NCBI GenBank assembly: GCA_951804985.1
Contig: OX638132.1
Location: 42,516,291-42,580,290, forward strand
Direction of reading: 5' to 3'
Origin: Dryomyza anilis
Lineage: Eukaryota; Arthropoda; Insecta; Diptera; Dryomyzidae
DNA length: 64,000 nt
This document shows positions 23,171 to 34,522 of this stretch, one piece after another. The notes under the pieces were generated by a model. The model did not search any database, was not told the origin of the DNA, and saw only the letters and a program-made list of their open reading frames with translations. The position numbers and the translations under genes are program-made. Within the stretch, counting starts at the first letter, position 1. Each line of letters begins with the position of its first letter.

Positions 23171-24081
23171 AAAAACAATAATTTATACCATTAATTCATT
23201 AATTCATTATACCATTTGTTCAGTAATATTGAAACTGTTAATACAATGTGTGGTTATACCATATATTTTATAATGTGATATTTTAATTACAATAAGAAAG
23301 ACCTATACAAATTTAATGATACGTATTATTAATTTTATGGTCGAATTACATTTTCCTAATAATTTATTAAAACAAAAATGTATTTCAGTTAATTTATTGT
23401 ATATATTATTTTATTTAAATGTCGAAATTGATGTTCACTTTTACAACATACACATAAAAAGACACTTTTTGCTGCAAAAGGTTATAACACATTTAATGTT
23501 TGCTTTGGTTTCCAATAATTGATTGTAGTACTTGAGTCTGCATTTGTTTTTGAGTTTGAGTAATAGAAGTTCGATGTATTATTTAAGTTCTGTAATAAAT
23601 GAAAAAATATATAAATATATAAATATAATTTATTTACATTAAATACATTGAGTCCTTACCAATGACGGGTTTAATAATGTGGATTATTCCCAAAAAAATA
23701 CATGCGACCATTTTGAGCAAACACGTAGAATGACGTACGAAACGAACATGTTTGTATTCGTTTTATGTTTTTTTACACCACGTTTATTATTATAGGAGGA
23801 AACCATTAAAACAACATTATTTATTCTATTTAAAATAAAAGTATTGAAATATTTAAATTTATGGTACTGAATTTTTCAAATACTATTGAATTAATTAGAA
23901 AACTTTTGATTTAAAAAGAAAAAAACTATTAATACATGTATCATAAGATCAATGGTCGTACCATAAAGTACTTAATGGTACATTTTCTTCTGAGTGTGTG
24001 GACTGATAACATCCTTGTTTCCGAATTCAAAACCAAAAGAAACAATAGACCAACTAAAACAGTCCACCAAAATCCAAAAAA

Positions 24082-25953
24082 CTTAAGCGTATCTCCCTTT
24101 ACTACCAAAACGTAAGGTGATTGCGTTCAAAGACTCGGGATCTCTTTTTGTCTACTCAGAATTTCGCGAACGATATCATCGCGTTAACTGAAACATGGCT
24201 AAATAAGAGCTTTTCAAATGTTGAATTATTTGATAATTCATTCAATGTTTTTAGAAAAGATAGATTTGACATCGAAAAATCTCTAGTCGGTGGTGGAATA
24301 TTAATAGCAATAAAGAACAATTTAATAAGTTCCTTATTAGAAATTCCAATTGCTGCTTAAATAGAGCTTAATTGTGTTAGGATTGTACTTCACAATTCCT
24401 GTGTATATGTCTTAAACGCTTACATTCCTCCGAAAAGTAGCGTAGAAGTCTATGGGACCTTATCTAAGTCCATAGATTTTGTATTGGAAATGCTTAATAG
24501 TACTGATGATATCATACTTTTAGGTGATTTTAATTTACCAGATTTAATATGGAATAACTCTGACGACGACACATATTTCTGTGCGTCTAACTCTAAATCT
24601 CGACAAGAACAGATTTTTGTTGACACTATATCATCTGACTTACAACAAGTAAGTTGTATTACAAATTGTCTGGAACGACAACTTGACTTAGTATTTACTA
24701 CAGATAGTAACAATGTTGTAGTTACAAATTCGACGAATGTTCTAATGGACATTGATGCATATCATCCGCCTCTAACAATATTTTATCAATCTGATAGAGC
24801 GAATATCATTAATAGTAAATCTGGAGACAAGGCTTATGAATTTAATTTTAAAAAAGCCAACTTTTCATTGTTAAATGAATTGTTGTCTGCTAAAATTGAT
24901 TTAATATCAGACTATATTAATGATAATGAACTTGATGTTGCCATAAACTATTTTTACCATGAACTTTTTTCCTGCATAGCACTATCTGTACCATATAGCC
25001 TTAAGTTCACTAAGATCTCATCGTATCCCTGGTACACTAAGGAATTGAAGATGCTACGTAACTCTAGGAATAGAGCATGGAATAGATATGTCAGCAGTCA
25101 AGACCCAAGTGACCTAGAAACATACAACAAATTGTTTCTGGAATTCCAGTCTATATCTAAAATTCTTTACACTGAGTATTTTTGCCGATGATATGAAAAT
25201 ATATAAATCAATAAATGACGATAAGGACGTTCATATACTTCAGTCCGACTTAAAATCATTTGAAACGTGGTGTTGTAAGAATAACTTGATTCTTAATCCA
25301 GAAAAGTGTCAAGCCATGACATTTTCTCGCAAAAGAAATAAACTAGAATACAAGATCTTGGTGTGTTTGTCGATACAAATTTATCGTTTAATTTACATAT
25401 TGAAAATATATGTAAAAAAGCCTCATCATTACTTGGTTTTATCAAACGATGGGCTAAAGAATTTAATAGTCCCCTTACAACTTTGACTCTATATTGCACT
25501 CTGGTTCGTTCACAATTAGAATATGCAAGTCAAGTATGGTCTCCTTTCTACAAGGTACATAATGACCGAATCGAAAGGACACAGAAAAACTTCGTACGTT
25601 TCGCTCTCAAGGGTTTAAATTGGATGGATAACTTACATCTTCCTCCATACGTAGATCGTCTGAAACTACTAAATTTAAAGACTCTTGACGAGCGCAGACA
25701 GATTGCCGATATCATTTACATACATCAATTAATAACCGGTAGACTTGATTCACCCGAGCTACTTAACTATATTAGTTTTAACCATAATCGTAGAAGTAGC
25801 AGACATCGTGATGTTCTTTTTTATGTACCTTATAGTAGAACTAATTATGTAGCTGCTTCACCCTTCAATCGAATGTGTAATTTAGTTAATAATTGTCCAC
25901 AGTATAATATAAATCTGTCAAATAATCAACTCAAATGTAGATTTAAACTATAA
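24082..25953 (+). pseudogene. LINE ORF2 (endonuclease-RT) remnant, copy B
   Basis: Same architecture and lesions as copy A: the TGA after YYQNVR, the stop near 24,358, the RT deletion just before FADDMKIY (about 25,180) and the frameshift near 25,358. It keeps the canonical GDFN endonuclease motif (LLGDFNLP), where copy A has Ser. A few C-terminal residues differ (LSNNQLK versus LSKNQRK). Not functional. Confidence 0.88.
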
Positions 25954-26117
25954 TGTAACAAATGCATGTGTTGTTCACGAGCCCAACTAATTTAGTGGGT
26001 AAATATTTTCCAGCATTATGCTGTGAAAGTGCAAGCTAGCTGTATTAGCTAAAACTCGATTATTATTATTATAAAATAAACAATTCAATTAAATTAAGTA
26101 TTCAAACAAGTCATTTA

Positions 26118-26839
26118 CAGCCAGATATTGTATCTCGATAATTGACGAAAGTAGTCACGCACGCCCGTGTCACTGACTTTTTGTATTTTGTAAAGCCCAA
26201 AACGTCTGACGTCACACGGTTTGCGCTGACGTAAAGAAATAATTTGTATTTCATAAAACTCAATCGCACGAATATTGTGTCAAATTAGACGGCAGTTTTT
26301 TGGCTCCGTTTTCTAAAATGTTCACAAAAAAAAGCACTAATTGCACCTAAAAAGGATGCAGAACAATTTCAAATAATTTTTGAATACACTACACATTTCT
26401 TTTCATCCAAAAAATAAGTTTACAAAGCAAATTAGAAAAAATTGCAAAAATGAAGAAAATCACACAAACAAATATTTGACATTTTTCACAGCTGTTTTTT
26501 GTTTACTGAAAATCTATGTTTTTCTATTTTCTAAACCCAAATCATTGCATAATTATGAATGGTTTGCGTATTTGCTAAAATAATATAGATTTTAGTAATG
26601 CCAGATTCAAAAATTTGGTAATTTTGACTAAATTTTTATTTATTTTGGAACAAGTTTGATTGTTGGTAACGCTTCATGTTTGGATGTTTACAGCGGTTTC
26701 ATAGAACGGAAGAGGGAACAAAGTCAACGTAAGAGCCAACGGGCGGAATGCGTGAAGATATGAAATACAACTTTTCAGACGATGTGAGAGTACTCACATG
26801 TGAGAGGACTCAGTCACATCGAGATACAATATCTGGCTG
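26118..26839. mobile_element. PIF/Harbinger-like MITE, copy B
   Basis: 722 bp, TSD TTA at 26,115-26,117 and 26,840-26,842. Here the 22-bp TIRs are a perfect match, whereas copy A has one mismatch at its right end. An internal 5-bp deletion (near 26,485) distinguishes it from copy A. Confidence 0.85.
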
Positions 26840-27813
26840 TTAATATACAAAAATACATATAGGTAATAAAATTCTAAATAAACAATAAATATTTTTTTTA
26901 TGTTAGCTTCGAAATAATTGCATTTAGTTACCTTCAATATATCGACAGACAGACACGCGAACAAACAGATGTGCTGACAAGCGGACAACGCCAAACAAAA
27001 CATAATAGCGACAAAGCAAGATAGAAAAAACAACAACTATATGAACACGTGTTCATTCAATTGTGGGACGAAACCAAAATTACATTTTTGATACCTAAGA
27101 AATTAATAACTGAATTCAAGAATAATTCTACTTATTTACTTTTTTTTGATACCTACGAAATTAATAACTGAATTTAAGAATAATTCTACTTAGTTACTTT
27201 TTTGACAACTAAGTAAAACATTTTCGTGAAATTAAGAATTTAAGTTTAGCTGTATATCATACTTCTTGATTCCTTCTGGATTTTAGAACTCTTTTTCCTC
27301 CGTGTACGTAATAACTCAAAAACTTTAGAAAATATCAGAGCTCTCGATTTCATAAGATTATTTTCGAGTAGCTCGGGTACCCGGTCGCTCGAAAGGCCGG
27401 GTAATGCCCGGATAGATAAAATACCCGTTAAACGTAAAATGTAATATTTGATTTTACACTTTTTTACACCATTTAATTTTCCTAATTGTTGTGGATAAAT
27501 CAAGCTTAAGAAAAAATTACGACATTTTCTTTTTTCATAGTAGTCAAATTTCAAAATAACAACTGTTTTGCTGCAAATGTCCAAGAACTCAGGATGTTTG
27601 CTATCAGTTAACAGTTTTCTGTGTTGTTGTGGCAAACATCTCGTAACTATCTGCTTAACGGCCATTCCACGTCAAACCGGGCACTTTTGAGATTTTCTAT
27701 TTTTGACTTCGTTGAAACTTTGCACTTATGTTCTATCTCGGAAAATATTGTACACGTGTTTCATGTTTTCTATAAAAAAAATGTTTATTGGTTCTACCTC
27801 TTAATAAATTCAA

Positions 27814-28511
27814 CGAGTTGGGAAAGTTAGGTCACATGGGTAAGTTCGGTCACATGGGGCGGATTTTTATAGTCGGTCGGGCCCGACTATGGAATACCCT
27901 ACACCTTTGGTGGGGAAAGAAACCCTCAGAATATTATTCATATATCAGAAATTTACGTCTTATATCCCCATAAATTAAAAAATTATATAAAGAATAAAAA
28001 ACTAAAAAAAAAAAATTGAAAAATATAATTGGGCGGACCACGCCTATATTTAAAATTTTGAAAGGCTAATATTTCATAGATTTGATTTTAATAATTTACG
28101 GATCAATTTTCCACTATGAAAACCCGGGAAATAATGAAAAAAAAAAGTGGGCGGCTCACGCCCATTTTTGGACCACATAGTTTTAGGTGAATTATAACAA
28201 TATGTTTTAAATTTTATAACTATACCTTGAATACTTTTCGAGTTATTAGTTCCGAAAGAGTTATATAAAAGTGACTTGTATGGGAGGTGGGCGTGTCCGT
28301 TGATCGATTTAGCTCATTTTCAAACTCAGTTCCTACTTTTGGCTCAAATATATTGAGACGAAATTTCATCGCATTCTGATCAGTATTTCTCAAGTTATTC
28401 TGTATTCGGACAGCAAGACAGCTTTCAAGACATACTTTTCCATACCGGACACGCCTCCTAAGGGGCGTTACAATATATGCACAAAGTTAATATACCCTGT
28501 ACCTCATAGGT
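27814..28511 (-). mobile_element. Helentron-like (DINE-1-like) element, copy B
   Basis: Same insertion at the same arm position as 9,725-10,442. It has lost one unit of a cagcaagacag tandem duplication seen at 10,321-10,340 and has small A-run changes. The hairpin tagtcggtcgggcccgacta is preserved. Confidence 0.6.
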
Positions 28512-29527
28512 GTAGGGTATACAAATATCGTTTAAATTCAACATTTTGCATTCAGTTACTGTACACGGATAGAAAAGATTTGTTTGAATATGTTTGAATG
28601 TAATTATAACGTAATTCGAAATCACCATACAAATATTAGGATTAAAATCTAATTACATTATAATTGAATATAATTATTTTGTTCAGATTGAAATATTATT
28701 ATACGATATTTAAAAATAAATTGCTTTAAACGCGGATTTACATGAATTTGAATGAATGTTTCTGTAGAAATATATATTTTTCATCAGATATTAATCTATG
28801 TATGTTTGATATTTCCGCTATTTAACACACCCAACGTCAATAAAAGGTTCTTTGAATTAAATATATTTAGTTATTCGTGATTGTTACTGGGTGAGAACGA
28901 ATTTAAAAATAATAGCATTATTTTGATTATATGTATGTTTGGCATTACATATCATTGACATATCAAAATAAAAAAAATAACGCCGCCTACTTTTAGCACC
29001 CAGTAATACTCACATTAATACTTTTCATATAGTACAAAAGTTCTTTTTGGTGGAAGAATTTGTTTAAGTACCGCCAATTACTGTTAATACCAGATAGTGG
29101 CTGTTTGTGAAATATCCAATTCATTCGTAATTCACTAAACTCAAAATAAGAACAATATTTGGAAATAAAATTATTAAGTGTAAATAAAAGATGTGAATTA
29201 AAAAAAAACAAAGTTCAACTATACACGGATAGAAAAGATTTTTTTGAATATGTTTGAATGTAATTAAAAAATAATATGAAATCATCATACATGTATTACG
29301 AATGAAGTGTAATTAAATTATTTTTCAGATTGTAATAACATATTACTATGTATAAACATTTTATATATTCCCCAGCAGAATCTGTCAAACTAATCATAAA
29401 TATGTTACAATATAAACATAAAATTTTAATTGCATTTGAATATACTATTTCTTGGCAGTTTACTTGGTTATAACTATGTTTCAAAACACACAGAAAATGC
29501 ATTTTCAACCTACGCCATCGTTTGAAC

Positions 29528-30285
29528 TAGAGATGGGCGCGTGCCGTGATTTTTTCGTGTCACGCCCGAAAATCTGAGTTCGTGCGAGGAAATCTCCGTG
29601 CGTGCTAGTTGCTGTCGTGCCCGTGCGTGTCCGTGCCTACAAAATCAGACACGCGCCAATTTTAGATTTTTTTATAGTTCTTAACTCAATTAAAAAAAAC
29701 CCTTACTTTCAGCTTTAGAAAATAAAACTTTCGTGGTAAATATTTTAAACTTTTCTTAAAATCTGTTGCTTTAGTTTTACTTATGGATTTAAGGGAATAA
29801 AACAGTATCAAACATAATTTTTGAATTATTTATTACAGGGACTAAAACCTATTGGAAAATCGGTTCCGGTTCGGGTTCCAAGATTTTTAAAATTGTGGTT
29901 CCGATTCCGGTTTCAACTAACAAATTATATGGGTTTCGATTCCGGTTCTATACATTTTGAATAACGGTTCTTTGCGTTCCCTGTCAGGGACTATAATATC
30001 TGTTCCGGTTCTGGTTCCGATATTTTTAAAATAGCTGTACCGATTCCAACCAGAAAAAATGTTCCGATTCCCGGAACAACACATTTTTAATAACGAATCT
30101 GCTTTTTTCTTGTTTTGTCGTGTTTTTCCGTGTTTCTTCGTGCCTTTTAAAATACCGTGTTTTATCGTGCTTGCATATAAATTTACTCGTCGGGCTCGTG
30201 TTAGTGCGTGCCACCTATCTGCGGGGCACGCACGTACGGGCAGTGCGTGTCCGTGCTATTAAAAACATGCACGCGCCCATTTCTA
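29528..30285. mobile_element. hAT-type MITE at the right end of block B
   Basis: 758 bp, flanked by gtttgaac (29,520-29,527) and ggttgaac (30,286-30,293). It lacks a short tatata stretch present in copy A near 11,985. Same cryptic cgtgc and ggttcc tracts. Non-autonomous. Confidence 0.75.
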
Positions 30286-30293
30286 GGTTGAAC

Positions 30294-31071
30294 CTTTGGT
30301 TTGAACATATTGATGTTTAAAACAAACAAAAAAGAAATTGGATTTAAATTAATGTATTCTTCCAACATTCTTCTTGTATACGAAGTTGGCACTCGTTGAG
30401 CAGAATTTTCTCTTTTGTCATCGTTTGAAGTATGTATTGGTCCTTTTAAAAATACTGATGTTTGAAAAGAAACAAAATAAAAATGAAATTAGATTCTTCT
30501 TGTATACGAAGTTTACAATCGGTAACCGCCATTTTCTGCATACGTGTCTTTTGATGTTTGTTGGTAAAACGATGTCATTTATAAATTTTAAAAATATACA
30601 AATTGTGGTATAAAAAGTACAAATAGTAACAAATAATATAATTTAATTTTTCCTGAATGTTTTTCTAAAAATATTGTGAAAAGCCGACACAGATATTTTA
30701 TCAAAAAAACCACAACTGAAAACATAGAACGTGTACCATTTTAAGGGACAACATCAAAATGTTTCCGTGATATCATAATGTAAATCAGAGCTCACTGTCC
30801 AATTCTCATGACAACCCTGTTTACAAATGATTTATAAAGCAATTATATATTATGTTTACGTAAAATTCCAAACTTAAATTTTAATGCCTGCAAAATTATG
30901 TTTGGGAGAGCCTTTTTTTTGCAGCGTGTAATTATATAATATAAATCAAAAAATTTTATATAAAAAAAGGAAAAAAAATAATATTGTGCAAAGAAGTATA
31001 AGTACCATTTATCATTTTTTTAATGTAATAATATTATCAATACAAAAAAATCTATTTTGGATGAATTATAT
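30294..31071. repeat. Outer right arm of palindrome B
   Basis: Reverse complement of 15,237-16,595 minus the extra segment at 15,309-15,835. It contains the inverted cacgctgcaa-type dispersed repeat (about 30,360-30,960, ending ttgcagcgtg near 30,921-30,930). No gene seen. Confidence 0.6.
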
Positions 31072-31562
31072 TGTTACGGAAAGATGTAATTTGTCCCATA
31101 GTGCAAGCATTCAACAATAATAAATGGGATGGAAGATCATTCTGCGCACTGAGCAATGTGCCCGAAAGAGATGGAAGATCAGCACATTAAAATACATGAG
31201 TGCGAATGAGATGCCATGCGTTATTCACGAAACGAGTAGAAGTTTCTCGAAACAAAACGTAGCTTGTCGAAACGTGTCGAACTAATGCCTGCAGTATATA
31301 AGGCCGCCGCATCTGTGGCACAGCACTTCAGTTGTGATTTGATAGTGAACTAGTGCTCGTGAATTGTAAAGCTAAATTTTAGAAATTCAGCAGTTGATAT
31401 AAGTAATTATTCTTTAAGTTGTCATTTAATTAAATAATGTTAATTAATACTAGTATAAATACTAGTTTAAATAATACCAAATTTAAGTGTGTTTTTATTT
31501 TGTACACAATCCAGCGATACGAACTCGTAGAACAGTTTTTCGTAGACTGAATTTTCGTAACA
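31072..31562 (+). mobile_element. LTR of SAP-gag retrotransposon (plus)
   Basis: 491 bp, TGTTACGG...CGTAACA. Contains gtatataagg (TATA box, about 31,294-31,303) followed by a GC-richer leader. The presumed primer-binding site tggtgtcagaagtggg follows at 31,564-31,579. It mirrors the LTR at 14,746-15,236. Confidence 0.8.
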
Positions 31563-31592
31563 TTGGTGTCAGAAGTGGGATTGTGATACAAA

Positions 31593-32050
31593 ATGGAAAA
31601 TTTGATCAACTTAAAGTCGACCAGCTAAAGAAGGATCTGGCGTATCGTAATCTTGCTACTGCTGGAACTAAAGTAGAACTGCAGAAGCGCTTAATGGATG
31701 AATTTGAGACCCAAGGCATTGAACTCAATGAGCACGAGTTTGAAGTCGAAGCTGCAACGGCGTCATCGAAAGATTTGAACACAGAACCGAAAGTACCGTG
31801 CCCAGCTTTTGACATGAGCCAATTGATCGCGGCTTTGCAGGATAATTCAAATCTATTAAAATTAGACATGAAGCGGGAATTTATAGAAAATTCCAATCAG
31901 CTCAATGCAGAGCTTCTAGAGAATTCCAACAAACATCAATTAAAAATGGAGCAGCTGATGCAGGAACATTCGAAACAGCTTCTGGAAGGTTCTAATACAC
32001 TTCATGTAAAGTAAATGAGCTCGAAGCGCATTTGATTGACGTTGATGATG
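31593..32050 (+). pseudogene. SAP-domain gag remnant, plus copy
   Basis: The ATG at 31,593 is followed by a one-base deletion relative to the minus copy, which puts the start out of frame with the SAP motif (LKVDQLKKDLAYRN...GTKVELQKRL, codons within 31,606-31,710). The frame then continues through an acidic region and the ENSN-rich coiled segment to a stop at 32,014. The sequence switches at about 32,050 to a piece of the nested TIR element, so the rest of gag and all of pol are missing. Confidence 0.7.
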
Positions 32051-32390
32051 AAGGAAAAATTATGAAAACAACAACAGATACATGAACACGTGTTCCTTTC
32101 GAGAAGAATACAGCAACAATTTTGCGTGTTCTTTTTAGTTTTTAATAATCATAATAATTTGGGAATATATACATTTTACAGGTAGATATAACGGTTTTAT
32201 TGCAAGTCCTTTTAAAAAATTTATATTTTCTGAAATAATGTTCTCCTGCACATATACTTCGACGGGCAAAAAAAAGGTTAGGTTAAAAAATGTTTATAAC
32301 TAGTTTATCTTTAAAATTGCATACCTTTGAATTGCATACCATGAAATTGCATGGCTTTGAAAACGTTTCTGCATTTGTGCAATATCAAAA
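32051..32390 (+). repeat. Fragment of the nested TIR element, with inversion
   Basis: Matches about 3,280-3,600 of the TIR element (starting near atgaaaacaacaacagatac). Inside it, 32,337-32,377 is the reverse complement of the corresponding stretch (about 3,560-3,600), bounded by tgca on both sides. The fragment joins the gag remnant at about 32,050. Confidence 0.75.
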
Positions 32391-32601
32391 TAAAATTAAA
32401 AAATACTAAATTTTGATGAAACATGATGTTCATTAATATGTCATTTTGCACACATATGTAAAGTAAATATATGTTTAGCATCATTGAAAAGAAGAGATTT
32501 CAAGGAATCTATGTGGTTAATATAAAGACAATCTGTTTATAATTTGTGAACATTTTTTTTTTGAAATAGAAGAAATATAAAAAAAAAATTTAGAAAAAAA
32601 A
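32391..32601. other. AT-rich spacer
   Basis: AT-rich sequence with A-runs between the TIR-element fragment and the next TIR element. I see no gene, repeat unit or motif in it. Confidence 0.5.
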
Positions 32602-32769
32602 CCGTGAAAAAATGGTTATATATAATTCTATATGATTTGATCTGAGATCAGATATGATCAGATCCGTAATTTGTCTCTATCCAATTATATATAACTATAT
32701 ATAATTGGATATGAATCCATATATGAACCTATATATACAAATGCATGTGTAATTTAAAAAAAAATATAT

Positions 32770-33925
32770 TATAAATTATTGATTCCATAGCAATAATGGA
32801 CAACATTAGGAGGAACAAAAGTACAGCATAGCGAGATCATTTCTGCAGTTGGACCCATACGGCAGGTACACAGCGCCTGCACGAAATAAGCTGTGATCCA
32901 CTGTATGTACATGTGCGGTTCATACTGTTCATAATGTTTGTACACCTCCATCTCGTACAATGTATGAATGAAGGGTATGATACACTTACCAGGGACCTCC
33001 GAATGGGTCCAACCACGGCTGTTCTATATCCCACGACGAGGAAAATTATAAAAAAAGAATCATGCAATACTTTTCATATTTTGAATATCAAAACATTTAA
33101 TTCACATATTTATTTGTCAGAAAATACAAAAATAAATATATTCTTTTTATTTAACTAAGTGTTTTTCGCATGAAATATTCAAGAAATACTCTTTATAGCG
33201 TTTGTTTGGAAAATGTCTGCTGTAAACATGATTTAAGTTATATAATGTTGCTGCTAAATTTCATACACAAACCCTTAGACCAGAAATGCAAAGGTTGGAA
33301 CTAACAAACTTGCAGCGATACCATCGGTCAATGAGATCGGGGGGCGCAGCCCTTCCTCTTCCAACTGCGACGAATTTTATTTGTTGTATTTCGCGTAAAT
33401 TAGATTAATTGGCCAACGACAGTGCTTGCATCCCCGTAGTGGAATACCAGACGCTAAAACAGATTACCTGGAATCTGAGAGATGGCAGCCCCATCACCAG
33501 GATAGGGATGATGGGTCGGCGCCCTGTTAATCCCAAATAAAAACCACAGCCAACGAAACATCAACAATGCCTGGTGTAGTTGATGCCCTATGTCCTGCTA
33601 GGTGTCCAAGGAATTGAAGAAGAAGAATGAAATAAAATCAGTATAAGACGAGTATTTGTTGTTGTATTCCATTTACTGAATGACAAGAGATCGAAGAAAG
33701 CAATAACAAAAACATGCATTGTTCGGACCAAAGAAACGCGAGTTCACCGTTCTGCGAAATATTGTTTTACAAAAAAAAAGCAAACTTCCTTTTGTACATC
33801 AAGAAGTATTTCTAATGTGCGGAAAGGCTGAAACAGGCCACTAGCTGGCCATCTCTGAAAGAAATTACAATCACACCAGAACAACACACAACATATCTAT
33901 TTATATATGATTTAATACTTCATTA
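32770..33925. other. GC-richer insert, origin unknown
   Basis: Not coding in any long frame. It contains a near-palindromic pair (gttggacccatacgg at about 32,848 and ccgaatgggtccaac at about 32,999) and a GC-rich stretch (33,340-33,560) with gatggcagccccatcacc and ggcgccctgttaatccc, ending in aagaagaagaatgaa. The latter resembles the 3' untranslated end of a non-LTR element, but I could not identify it. Confidence 0.4.
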
Positions 33926-33929
33926 TATA

Positions 33930-34229
33930 ATAATAATAATAATAGTTTGGCGCTACAGTCCTGTATAGAACTTCGGCCGAGCTCACTCACCATTTTGAGC
34001 TGTGCGTGTTATATTTGTACTCAAAGTGGTGGGACCTACAGTTTATTGCCGAATCCGAACGGCGGGTGAAAGCTTTTCATAGGCAATGGTTTTACTCTCG
34101 TAGGTTTGCCATTTACTGACGAGAGGTAGCGCGGTATAGAAAAATGTTTCTATGAAAAGATGTAGCCCCAGTCCAGACTTGAACCTTTCGGCTCGCAGTC
34201 CAACGCACTAACCACTGAGCTACCGCGGC
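33930..34229 (-). mobile_element. tRNA-derived SINE with 14-bp TSD
   Basis: On the minus strand it begins gccgcggtagctcagtgg with a pol III A box (TAGCTCAGTGGTTAG) and a B box (GGTTCAAGTC), then a family-specific body (cgctacctctcg, aataaactgtaggtccc) and an ATT-repeat tail. The direct repeat tacttcattatata flanks it exactly (33,916-33,929 and 34,230-34,243), proof of target-primed insertion. Other copies are at 35,696, 49,198 and 59,784. It is not a functional tRNA gene: no CCA-compatible acceptor stem closes. Confidence 0.85.
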
Positions 34230-34522
34230 TACTTCATTATATATGGCTTCATATATGTCATATCTGATTATATATAGTTTCATCTGTTTATATATGAAAT
34301 CATATATGTTATATCTGATATCATATAACTTATATACAATTAGATATGATCATATATATGACCATATATCGCTTTATATCCAATCATATCTGATTCCATA
34401 TCTATCATATATAATCAGACATAATTATACATGAAATCATATCAAATTAGATCTGATCATATTTGGAACCATATATAATTATACATGATTTGATATAATT
34501 ATATATAACCATTTTTTCACGG

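Larger units (their letters stand above)
21956..26072 (+). mobile_element. CR1/L2-type LINE, internally deleted, copy B
   Basis: Second copy of the LINE with intact ORF1 (22,325-23,170), the inter-ORF segment that keeps the 59 bp missing from copy A, a broken ORF2 (24,082-25,953) and an ATT-repeat tail (about 26,058-26,072). A duplicated ttgatttaacca-like stretch in the leader (about 22,095-22,112) is an indel relative to copy A. It arose by block duplication, not by a second retrotransposition, because flanks and lesions are shared. Confidence 0.85.
26073..29527 (-). repeat. Right arm of inverted repeat, copy B
   Basis: Counterpart of 7,980-11,449, interrupted by the same MITE and Helentron-like insert. 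The minus-strand open frame at 27,246-27,665 is identical in protein to that at 9,157-9,576. Confidence 0.85.
18018..30309. repeat. Segmentally duplicated block, copy B
   Basis: Second copy of the block at 1-12,238. Small indels distinguish it: about 59 bp extra at 23,801-23,858, loss of one cagcaaga unit near 28,410, and homopolymer changes. Unlike copy A it is embedded in a larger palindrome that reaches the SAP-element LTRs on both sides. Confidence 0.93.
14106..32050. repeat. Large palindrome with outward-facing LTR/gag ends
   Basis: Arms of about 6 kb: 14,106-20,054 pairs in reverse with 26,073-32,050, interrupted by insertions unique to one side (15,309-15,835, 17,195-17,879, 26,118-26,839, 27,816-28,509). 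The non-palindromic core (20,055-26,072) holds the TIR element and the LINE. Each end has an LTR and the 5' part of a SAP gag transcribed away from the centre. I infer an inverted duplication event. Confidence 0.8.
32602..34522. mobile_element. AT-rich TIR element hosting other insertions
   Basis: Ends are inverted repeats: CCGTGAAAAAATGGTTATAT on the left and its complement at 34,503-34,522. The subterminal regions (32,625-32,760 and 34,230-34,500) are dense in atatat, gatcatat and agatatgat quasi-palindromes that could fold extensively. The interior (32,770-33,925) is unrelated, GC-richer sequence, followed by a SINE. I infer a MITE into which other sequence was inserted; TSD not resolved. 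Confidence 0.6.

Noticed and set aside
34243..34434. 63-codon frame in the AT-rich TIR element
   Set aside because: Simple Tyr/Ser/Ile-rich translation of quasi-palindromic AT repeats.
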